The notes under the pieces are model-generated. The model was given only the letters and a program-made list of their open reading frames with translations. It had not been told where the DNA came from and did no database searches. From an uncultured Caulobacter sp. (GTDB lineage: Bacteria > Pseudomonadota > Alphaproteobacteria > Caulobacterales > Caulobacteraceae), in assembly GCF_937900395.1 (NCBI RefSeq), contig NZ_CALCDX010000094.1:1-24590 (forward strand): a stretch of DNA of 24,590 nt. The letters are read 5' to 3'. The position numbers were made by a program, and so were the translations under genes. Each line of letters starts with the position of its first letter. The stretch's first letter is position 1. Shown piece after piece: positions 14,098 to 20,444 of this stretch.

Positions 14098-14979
14098 ATG
14101 ACCGCTTCCCCCTTCGCCGACATCCGCCAACTCGCCGTCTCGCCGCCCGCGCCGGGACCGTCTCCGACGCTGGAGCAGGGCGGGCGGCTGGCCGAGATCT
14201 CGGCCTGGCTCACCGCGTGGAGCGGCAAGAGCCCGCCGGCGGTGAACCGGCCGGTCGTGGCCCTGTACGCCGGCGCGCGACAAGGCGTCGGGCCGCGCGG
14301 CTACGCCCGAGATCGCCTGGAAGCCATCGCCTCGGGCGGCGCCGCCGTCTCGCGGTTGGCGGGCGTCCAAGGGGCGGGCCTCGAAGCCTTCGACCTCGCC
14401 ATCGACCGCCCGTCGCCGGACTCCGTCGAGAAGGCCTCGATGAGCGAGAAGGAAGCCGCCGCCACCATGGCCTTCGGCATGGAGGCTCTCGCCAAGCAGC
14501 CCGACCTGCTGATCCCCGGCGTCATCGTCGCCGAGCCGGCCCGCACCGCCGCGGCCCTGTGCCTGGCGCTGTTCGGCGGCGAAGCCAAGGACTGGTCGGA
14601 TGATCCCGAACCGGTCGCCGCCGCCGTCGCGCGCGCCAAGGCCGAGGGCCTGTCGGACGACCCGCTGGATATCCTGCGCCAGCTGGGCGGGCGCGAAACG
14701 GCGGCCGTGCTCGGCGCGATCCTGGCCGCCCGCGTCCAGAAGGTCCCGGTGCTGCTGGACGGCTACGCCGCCTGCGCCGCCGCCGCGGTCCTGCGCGCGG
14801 TCGAGCCCACGGCGATCGACCACTGCCTCGCCGCGCATCTCAGCCCGGCCAAGGGCCATGCGCGCCTTCTGGAAATCCTCGACAAGCGGCCGCTGCTGGC
14901 GCTCGACACCCTCGATGAAGAGGGCGTCGGCGGCGTCTCGGCCCTGGCGCTTGTCAAGCTCGCCTGCGAGGTCCGCTAG
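14098..14979 (+). CDS. CobT-like protein (nicotinate-nucleotide-dimethylbenzimidazole phosphoribosyltransferase family)
   Basis: A 293-residue protein with the outline of CobT, which attaches phosphoribose to the lower ligand of cobalamin. Seen are SGGAAVSRLAGV (79-90), a MSEKEA region (115-120), LRQLGGRETAAVLGAILAA (193-211), VPVLLDG (216-222), AAHLSPAKGHARLL (245-258), and DEEGVGG (273-279), which keeps a Glu at the position of the catalytic Glu of RLGEGTGA. However, the GEMGIGNTT phosphate loop is replaced by GVIVAEPART (141-150). The protein is 40 or more residues shorter than usual. It may be a divergent enzyme or one that has lost activity. Confidence 0.72.
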   Translation: MTASPFADIRQLAVSPPAPGPSPTLEQGGRLAEISAWLTAWSGKSPPAVNRPVVALYAGARQGVGPRGYARDRLEAIASGGAAVSRLAGVQGAGLEAFDLAIDRPSPDSVEKASMSEKEAAATMAFGMEALAKQPDLLIPGVIVAEPARTAAALCLALFGGEAKDWSDDPEPVAAAVARAKAEGLSDDPLDILRQLGGRETAAVLGAILAARVQKVPVLLDGYAACAAAAVLRAVEPTAIDHCLAAHLSPAKGHARLLEILDKRPLLALDTLDEEGVGGVSALALVKLACEVR

Positions 14980-15130
14980 CCGCTGGAGCGGTATCTCAAG
15001 TGAACGCGGATCACGTTTGCTTCCGTTGACGCTAACGTCATCTTTCCAAACGGTCGTTCGACCGATATCGTGGCGCTCGAAACGCAATAACGGCCTCCCG
15101 TAGAGAGGCCGATTGGAACGGGAGCTGGCC

Positions 15131-16345
15131 ATGAATCTCGACTTCTCGCCCGAGGACCTCGCCTTCCGCGATGAGGTCCGCGCCTTCATCGCCGAGAACT
15201 ATCCGGCGAGCCTGCGCGACAAGCAGGAAGAAGGCGAGGAAATGGCCAAGGAGGACTTCCTCGCCTGGCATCGCATCCTGGCCAAGAAGGGTTGGGTGGC
15301 CCCGGCGTGGCCGACCCAATATGGCGGTCCGGGTTGGACCTCCGTTCAGCGCTACATCTGGTCGGAAGAGACCGCCCGCGCCGACTGCGTGCCGATCCTG
15401 CCGTTCGGCATCAACATGGTCGGCCCGGTGATCTACACCTTCGGCACGCCCGAGCAGAAAGAGCGCTTCCTGCCGCCGACCCTGTCGGGCGACATCTGGT
15501 GGAGCCAGGGCTATTCCGAGCCGGGCGCCGGCTCCGACCTCGCCAGCCTGAAGACCAAGGCCGAGCGCTTCACCGGCGATGACGGCAAGGAATACTACCT
15601 GGTCAACGGCCAGAAGACCTGGACCACCCTGGCCCAGCACGGCGACTGGATCTTCTGCCTGGTCCGCACCGACCCGAACGCCAAGATCCAGGAAGGCATC
15701 TCGTTCCTGCTGATCGACATGAAGTCGCCAGGCGTGACCGTCCGCCCGATCATCACCCTGGGCGGCGAGCACGAGGTCAACGAGGTCTGGTTCGAGAACG
15801 TCAAGGTGCCGGTCGAGAACCGCATCTACGAAGAGAACAAGGGCTGGACCTGCGCCAAGTTCCTGCTGGCCCACGAGCGGTCCGGCATCGCCGGCGTCGC
15901 CCGCTCCAAGCGCGGCATCGAGCGCATCCGCCAGATGGCCTCGACCGAACTGGGCGATGACGGCTCGGCCCTGATCAAGGATCCGATGTTCAAGCGCAAG
16001 GTCGCCGAACTGGAGATCGACCTGACGGCGCTGGAATACACCGAGCTGCGCACCCTGGCGGGCGAGGCCGCCGGCAAGGGGCCTGGCCCGGAATCCAGCC
16101 TGCTGAAGATCAAGGGCACCGAGATCCAGCAGCGGATCACCGAACTGGTGCTGGAAGCGGCCGGACACTACGGCGCGCCGTACTTCCGCGGCTTCCCGAC
16201 CGACGGCGACAACGCTCATCCGATCGGTCCCGACTTCGCCCATCGGGCCGCCCCGACCTATTTCAACGTCCGCAAGACGTCGATCTACGGCGGCTCCAAC
16301 GAGATCCAGCGCAACATCATCGCCAAGATGGTGCTGGGGCTCTGA
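15131..16345 (+). CDS. Acyl-CoA dehydrogenase, PimC-like large subunit
   Basis: A 404-residue FAD-dependent acyl-CoA dehydrogenase, closest in style to pimeloyl-CoA dehydrogenase large subunits. FAD/substrate segments are WWSQGYSEPGAGSDLASL (123-140) and NGQKTWTTLAQHGDW. The C-terminal motif reads IYGGSNEIQRNIIAK, with Gly where many family members have the catalytic Glu. Instead Glu249 (LLAHERSGIAG) matches the helix-G Glu used by isovaleryl- and long-chain-type enzymes. GGGAG lies seven bases before the ATG. It is followed by a small-subunit partner gene, so an alpha2beta2 complex is likely. The substrate is not known. Confidence 0.92.
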   Translation: MNLDFSPEDLAFRDEVRAFIAENYPASLRDKQEEGEEMAKEDFLAWHRILAKKGWVAPAWPTQYGGPGWTSVQRYIWSEETARADCVPILPFGINMVGPVIYTFGTPEQKERFLPPTLSGDIWWSQGYSEPGAGSDLASLKTKAERFTGDDGKEYYLVNGQKTWTTLAQHGDWIFCLVRTDPNAKIQEGISFLLIDMKSPGVTVRPIITLGGEHEVNEVWFENVKVPVENRIYEENKGWTCAKFLLAHERSGIAGVARSKRGIERIRQMASTELGDDGSALIKDPMFKRKVAELEIDLTALEYTELRTLAGEAAGKGPGPESSLLKIKGTEIQQRITELVLEAAGHYGAPYFRGFPTDGDNAHPIGPDFAHRAAPTYFNVRKTSIYGGSNEIQRNIIAKMVLGL

Positions 16346-16360
16346 TCTGAATTCCAAGAC

Positions 16361-16383
16361 CCCCTCTCCGTTGTGGGGAGGGG
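16361..16383. repeat. Short C/G palindromic stem-loop between the dehydrogenase genes
   Basis: Arms CCCCTCTCC (16361-16369) and GGGGAGGGG (16375-16383) pair over 9 bp, with one G-T pair and a 5-base loop. This kind of CCTCTCC...GGAGAGG element is common between genes of GC-rich Proteobacteria. It may stabilise or divide the two-gene transcript. Confidence 0.6.
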
Positions 16384-16455
16384 ATCGCTTCACCGGACAC
16401 GCCTCTGGACGGCCGCTCGATGCGCCTCGGGGCCTAAAGAACAAAGGGACCAGGG

Positions 16456-17595
16456 ATGGATTTCAACTTCACCGAAGAACAGTCGATGCTCCGCGACACG
16501 GTCGCGAGCTTCCTGCAGGACAAGTACGACTTCGAGACCCGCCGCAAGATCGTCGCCTCGGACAGCGGTTGGCGCGCCGACTACTGGAAGGCCTTCGCCG
16601 AGGAGCTGGGCATTCTGGGGGCGCCGTTCTCGGAAGAGCTGGGCGGCCTGGGCGGCGGCGCCGTCGACAACATGATCGTCATGGAGGAGTTCGGTAAGGC
16701 GCTCGTCATCGAGCCCTACCTCGGCACCGTGGTGATCGGCGGCGGCTTCCTGAAGCACTCGGGTTACGCCAGCGCGGCCTCGGTGATCGAGGGGATCATC
16801 GGCGGGTCGACCACCATCGCCTTCGCCTATGGCGAGCCGCAGGCCCGCTACACCTGGCGCGACCTGAAGACGACCGCCAAGAAGGACGGTGCGGGCTGGG
16901 TCCTGAACGGCCACAAGGCCGTGGTGATCGGCGCGCCGTTCGCCACCCACCTGATCGTCACCGCCCGCACCGGCGGCGCCCAGCGCGACGCCGGCGGCGT
17001 CGGGGTGTTCCTGGTCGACAAGAGCCTGCCGGGCATCGTCACCCGCGACTATCCGACCGTGGACGGCAATCGCGCCTCGGAAGTCTATTTCGAGAACGTC
17101 TCGGTCCCGGCCGACGCCCTGATCGCCGAGGACGGCCTGGCTCTGGTCGACAAGGTGATCGACGAGGCCACCGCCGCCGTCGGCGCCGAGGCCGTGGGCG
17201 TGCTGCGCAAGCTGCATGAGGGCACGCTGGACTACGCCAAGCAGCGCAAGCAGTTCGGCACGGCCATCGCCAACTTCCAGGTGCTGCAGCACCGGATGGT
17301 CGACATGTTCATCGAGGTCGAGCAGTCGGTGTCGATGACCTACATGGCCACCATCAAGCTCGAGGAAGACGCCGCCGAGCGCGCCAAGGCCGTCTCGGCC
17401 ATGAAGGTCCGCATCGGCCGCGCCTGCAAGTTCGTGGGTCAGAACGCCATCCAGATCCACGGCGGCATGGGCATGACCGACGAGCTGGCCATCGGCCACT
17501 ACTTCAAGCGGGCCACGATGATCGAGGGCCTGTTCGGCTCGGTCGACCACCATCTGAAGCGCTACGAGTCGCTGTCGTTCGACGCGGCGGCCTGA
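16456..17595 (+). CDS. Acyl-CoA dehydrogenase, PimD-like small subunit
   Basis: A 379-residue acyl-CoA dehydrogenase fold protein, probably partner of the gene before it. It has the N-terminal helical domain (MDFNFTEEQSMLRDTVASFL), a reduced middle domain without the usual YSEPGAGSD motif (AFAYGEPQARYTW instead), and the FAD-contact segment RKQFGTAIANFQVLQHRMVDM. It ends QIHGGMGMTDELAIGHYFKR and LFGSVDHHLKRY. The missing middle-domain motif and lack of the helix-G Glu fit a structural subunit. AAGGGA lies upstream of the ATG, and a strong terminator follows, closing the operon. Confidence 0.92.
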   Translation: MDFNFTEEQSMLRDTVASFLQDKYDFETRRKIVASDSGWRADYWKAFAEELGILGAPFSEELGGLGGGAVDNMIVMEEFGKALVIEPYLGTVVIGGGFLKHSGYASAASVIEGIIGGSTTIAFAYGEPQARYTWRDLKTTAKKDGAGWVLNGHKAVVIGAPFATHLIVTARTGGAQRDAGGVGVFLVDKSLPGIVTRDYPTVDGNRASEVYFENVSVPADALIAEDGLALVDKVIDEATAAVGAEAVGVLRKLHEGTLDYAKQRKQFGTAIANFQVLQHRMVDMFIEVEQSVSMTYMATIKLEEDAAERAKAVSAMKVRIGRACKFVGQNAIQIHGGMGMTDELAIGHYFKRATMIEGLFGSVDHHLKRYESLSFDAAA

Positions 17596-17636
17596 TTTCG
17601 CGCTTCAGCCTACGGAAGAACCGCCAAAAGCGGCCA

Positions 17637-17672
17637 AGCCGCCTGCGTCACGCCGACGCGGGCGGCTTTTTC
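17637..17672 (+). terminator. Intrinsic terminator after the dehydrogenase operon
   Basis: The stem pairs AGCCGCC-T-GCGTC (17637-17649) with GACGC-G-GGCGGCT (17655-17667), with one T-G pair and a 5-base loop. TTTTTC follows. It lies 42 bases after the stop of the small subunit gene. Confidence 0.92.
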
Positions 17673-17753
17673 GTACACCCCTCATAGGCGGCGCGCCCAA
17701 CTCCGCGCGATCGTCCGTTCAACCTCTTGAAGCACGCGCAAGGAGGCAGGCGG

Positions 17754-18116
17754 ATGATCGGCGAAGAGACTCATATGACGGCGGAAGCGGTCGCCCTGGT
17801 CGAGGACAACGCGCGCCTGCTGATCGAACAGGCGCGCGAGGCCAAGCTGTCGGCCGCCCGCTTCGAGGCGGCCCTGGCCCTGGTGGTCGGCGTGGTCGCC
17901 AACGATCCCGATTTGCAGGGAAGCGCCATCCTGCAACGGATCGCGGGCCAGATCCGCCTCTGCGCCGACTTGCCTGACCTGGCGGCCGAGACGATCGGCT
18001 GCGACGAGGAGCGGGTCAGCCCCGCCATCCTGCGCGCGGCCGCCGAGGTTCTAGGCGACGTCGAGGAGGCCAAGCGCGCGGCGGCGGCGGACGGCGGCGC
18101 GGTGACGCTGCACTAG
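17754..18116 (+). CDS. Conserved-looking hypothetical protein, helical
   Basis: A 120-residue soluble protein, rich in Ala and Glu and probably all helical, with no signal peptide. Two cysteines (RLCADL, IGCDEE). No family is recognised. The ATG at 17754 was chosen because AAGGAGG lies seven bases upstream; the open frame extends further but without a ribosome site. It stands alone between a terminator and a 206-base gap. Codon use is like its neighbours. Confidence 0.75.
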   Translation: MIGEETHMTAEAVALVEDNARLLIEQAREAKLSAARFEAALALVVGVVANDPDLQGSAILQRIAGQIRLCADLPDLAAETIGCDEERVSPAILRAAAEVLGDVEEAKRAAAADGGAVTLH

Positions 18117-18282
18117 ATTTTGAGCCGTGGGCGGACGGAACTTTTTCTGCCGCGTCCTTAGGTTCATCGGTCGGCGGAGATCGCGTTGCGCGCGTTTTGT
18201 CGCGTTGCCGGCGCCCGTCTAGGGCGCAAACTTCACCTCGACGCGCTGACGACTAGGAGGGGACCGCCCCTGTAAGCCGCGC

Positions 18283-18318
18283 GCGTCTCCTGGTCCTAAA
18301 GGTCAATCTGGGAGACGC
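18283..18318 (+). promoter_or_regulatory. Stem masking the ribosome-binding site of the 39-aa ORF
   Basis: GCGTCTCC (18283-18290) is the exact complement of GGAGACGC (18311-18318), which contains most of the GGGAGA Shine-Dalgarno seven bases before the ATG at 18323. The 20-base loop is unpaired or weakly paired. A smaller AGGGG/CCCCT hairpin lies just upstream (18258-18271). The layout suggests translation control by structure, for example by temperature, an RNA or a ligand. Confidence 0.55.
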
Positions 18319-18322
18319 CGCC

Positions 18323-18442
18323 ATGACCGTATCGAAGATGAATCACGCCATGTTCTCGTTCGCCCTGATGGGCGGCATGTTGGTGGGAGGCCGGTCCAAT
18401 CCGAAGCCCGCCAAGTCGTCCGCCAAGTCGGAACGAAAGTAA
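18323..18442 (+). CDS. Small 39-aa protein, possibly membrane-associated
   Basis: An ORF from ATG 18323 to TAA 18440-18442. The peptide has a hydrophobic middle (HAMFSFALMGGMLVGG, about residues 8-23) and a basic Lys/Ser-rich tail (NPKPAKSSAKSERK), as in small inner-membrane proteins. A good Shine-Dalgarno (GGGAGA) and an intrinsic terminator 40 bases downstream frame it as a complete transcription unit. It is too short for most gene callers. No family is recognised. The unit could also be an sRNA with this ORF as a by-product. Confidence 0.6.
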   Translation: MTVSKMNHAMFSFALMGGMLVGGRSNPKPAKSSAKSERK

Positions 18443-18481
18443 GCTTGCCAGTCGCTTCAGGGTCCCACGCCCTCAAACAAG

Positions 18482-18516
18482 AAGGCCTCCGTCGTTTCCG
18501 GCGGAGGCCTTTGTCT
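18482..18516. terminator. Bidirectional terminator between the 39-aa ORF and the CC_3452-like gene
   Basis: AAGGCCTCCG (18482-18491) and CGGAGGCCTT (18502-18511) form a 10-bp perfect stem. TTTGTCTTT follows on the plus strand and A/T-rich sequence on the other side, so it can end both converging transcripts. Confidence 0.88.
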
Positions 18517-18523
18517 TTCCGCC

Positions 18524-18850
18524 TTAGCCCTTGGGCTTGGCCGCCGCGTTGCACTCGGCGAGGGCGGCGTCCTCGAGCGGTTCGCCGCGATAGTTGAAGG
18601 CGATCAGCTCGCCCAGTTGACCGGCCAACTTGCGGCAGGCGCGAGCGACGGGCAGGGCCCGGACCTTGGTCGTGGTGCAGAGCTCGGCCTTGCAGCGCCA
18701 GACCGAACCATCCTGGATGAATTGCTCGGTTGTGGCGGGCGTCTTCAGCTTGAGCCAGGCGCCTTCGCTATCGGCGGCGAAGGCGGTTCCGGCCGACAGG
18801 CCAGCGACAAGAGCGCAGGCCATCAGGCCCGCGTGAGCAGCGGTACGCAT
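18524..18850 (-). CDS. CC_3452-like secreted cysteine protein
   Basis: A 108-residue protein with a signal peptide (cleavage after TAFA). The mature part has the pattern DGSVWRCKAELCTTTK, RACRKLAGQLGELIAF and ALAECN. Four cysteines (53, 58, 72, 100) are probably joined in two disulfides. This matches small Caulobacterales/Sphingomonadales proteins named the CC_3452 family, of unknown function. GGAG lies nine bases before the ATG. The leader contains an 8-bp perfect hairpin at 18871-18893 with a CTCCC loop (minus strand) that could touch the GGAG. Confidence 0.8.
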   Translation of the reverse strand: MRTAAHAGLMACALVAGLSAGTAFAADSEGAWLKLKTPATTEQFIQDGSVWRCKAELCTTTKVRALPVARACRKLAGQLGELIAFNYRGEPLEDAALAECNAAAKPKG

Positions 18851-18954
18851 TCCTTTAGTCTCCTATCCCCGCGCCGGATGGGAGTTCCGGCGCACGGGCG
18901 CACGCGGTCCATGATGACCGTCGGCCCGGAGGCATAGTGCATCTTTTTTAGAAA

Positions 18955-19563
18955 CTAAGTCAACTGGCGAAGCGTGGCCGGCGCGCCCGCGACGTCGATT
19001 TCCTGATTCCAGCTGAGCAGGGCGGGGGTCACATCCTCGGCCTTCTCGACCGCGCGCCAGGCGTCCAGCAGGCTGGGCGGGGTCAGGCCCAGATCGACCG
19101 TGTGCCGGATCAGGGCGAAGAACGGATCCCAGAAGCCGCCGGGGTTATGGAACACGATCGGCTTCTGGTGAAGATCTAAACGGCGCCAAGATAGCAATTC
19201 GACAATTTCTTCCAGGGTGCCGATGCCGCCGGGCAACACGACGAAGGCGTCCGAGCGCTCGAACATCAGCATCTTGCGCTCGTGCATGGTCTCGACGACC
19301 ACGGTCTCGACGTCGTCGAACGGCTGCTCGCGACCGCGCAGGAAGCTCGGGATGACGCCAAGGACCGCGCCGCCAGCCTCGTGGGCGCCGCGCGCCGCAG
19401 CGCCCATCAGGCCGACGCCGCCGCCGCCATAGACCAGCTTCAGGCCGGCCTTGGCGAAGCTCTCGCCGATCGCGTGGGCGTCGGTGAGGTAGCTGGGCTC
19501 GACCGTGTTGGACGATCCGCAATAGACGCAGACCGAGCCCAGACGGCTAGACTCGTTGGGCAT
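18955..19563 (-). CDS. LOG family protein (TIGR00730 Rossmann fold)
   Basis: A 202-residue LOG-type phosphoribohydrolase, the family that releases cytokinin bases from nucleoside 5'-monophosphates; in bacteria it may act on other nucleotides. The motifs are CVYCGSS near the start, YGGGGVGLMGAAARGA (45-60), MHERKMLMFERSDA (93-106) and the signature PGGIGTLEE (111-119) with the catalytic Glu. It ends normally. ATG 19563 is chosen because GGAG lies nine bases upstream. It is divergent from the lipoprotein gene, with a strong hairpin between them. Confidence 0.93.
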   Translation of the reverse strand: MPNESSRLGSVCVYCGSSNTVEPSYLTDAHAIGESFAKAGLKLVYGGGGVGLMGAAARGAHEAGGAVLGVIPSFLRGREQPFDDVETVVVETMHERKMLMFERSDAFVVLPGGIGTLEEIVELLSWRRLDLHQKPIVFHNPGGFWDPFFALIRHTVDLGLTPPSLLDAWRAVEKAEDVTPALLSWNQEIDVAGAPATLRQLT

Positions 19564-19589
19564 CGTCGTCCACTCCACACAAAAGACGA

Positions 19590-19613
19590 AAGGCGCGCGG
19601 GCTCGCGCGCCTT
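19590..19613 (-). promoter_or_regulatory. 10-bp perfect hairpin between divergent genes
   Basis: AAGGCGCGCG and CGCGCGCCTT are exact complements with a 4-base loop. On the minus strand the stem is followed by TTTCGTCTTTT, as in a terminator or attenuator, 25 bases or so before the LOG gene start. On the plus strand it lies in the leader of the lipoprotein gene. Confidence 0.5.
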
Positions 19614-19637
19614 CGAACCGTTCCTATTTGAGGGCGC

Positions 19638-20444
19638 ATGATCAGGATTCGCTTCCGGGCTTGCAAGTCGCCGATCGTCGCGGGGGGATTGGCCGCGGCG
19701 CTGCTCGCCGCCTGCTCGCCCAGCGCGCCCAAGCCCGCGGATTCGCCCAAGGCCGACGACAGCGCCGAGGCCGGCTATGTGGGGCCGCCTGTCGTCGAGA
19801 GCGTCCAGCGCGCGGGCGGCGCCCTGGCCCTGTCCGGTCATGGCGCGCCGGAAGCCGATGTTCGCCTGCGCTCGCCCGCCGGCGAGACCTTTGCCGGGCG
19901 GACCGATCGCGAAGGGCGCTGGCGGCTCACCGTTCCCAATGCCGAGGGGGTGCGCCTCTTTGGCCTGTCGACGACCCGCGCCGGTCGCACGGTGCAGGCC
20001 GAGGGCTATGTGATGGTGGCGGAGGGCGGCGACGTGGCGCTGTTGCGCGCGGGCGCCGGGGCCAAGCGCCTGGCTTCCGGGTCATCGTCGCCGCGCATCC
20101 TGACGATCGACGTTGATCGCGAGGGTGGAGCGGTGGTGTCCGGCGTCGCCGCGCCGGACGCGGGCCTGAACGTCCGCGTCGATCGCGTCACCCGCGGCGG
20201 GGGGCGGGCCGACGACGAGGGGCGGTTCTTTATCTCGCTGACGGCCTCCCTGGCGCCAGGCGGCCACGACATCCAGGTCGCGGGCGACGGCGGGGAAACC
20301 GCCGTGTCGGTCGTCACCGCGCCGCCTCAGCCGCTGGTGACCGGGCCGGTGCGCGCGGAGCGCACGCCGCAAGGCTGGCGCGTCGATTGGATGACGCCGG
20401 GCGGCGGCGTCCAGACCACCCTGCTGATCGGCGGTCCGCGATGA
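19638..20444 (+). CDS. Lipoprotein with two beta-sandwich-like repeats
   Basis: A 268-residue lipoprotein with lipobox LLAAC (Cys26) and a Pro/Ala/Asp-rich linker. Two similar modules follow: APEADVRLRSPAGETFAGRT then EGRWRLTVP (about 69-98), and APDAGLNVRVDRVTRGGGRA then EGRFFISL (about 171-200). This is the pattern of carboxypeptidase-regulatory or Ig-like domains. The function is unknown. GAGG lies five bases before the ATG. Its stop overlaps the ABC exporter start (ATGA), which suggests both proteins are made together and may work in the same envelope process. Confidence 0.83.
   Translation: MIRIRFRACKSPIVAGGLAAALLAACSPSAPKPADSPKADDSAEAGYVGPPVVESVQRAGGALALSGHGAPEADVRLRSPAGETFAGRTDREGRWRLTVPNAEGVRLFGLSTTRAGRTVQAEGYVMVAEGGDVALLRAGAGAKRLASGSSSPRILTIDVDREGGAVVSGVAAPDAGLNVRVDRVTRGGGRADDEGRFFISLTASLAPGGHDIQVAGDGGETAVSVVTAPPQPLVTGPVRAERTPQGWRVDWMTPGGGVQTTLLIGGPR

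Noticed and set aside
14053..15189. A 378-codon minus-strand ORF opposite the CobT-like gene
   Set aside because: Composition is Arg/Gly/Asp-rich and motif-free, and it also overlaps the start of the acyl-CoA dehydrogenase. The plus strand matches CobT segments.
16361..16383. Intrinsic terminator between the dehydrogenase genes
   Set aside because: No T tract follows the stem; better read as a common palindromic intergenic element.
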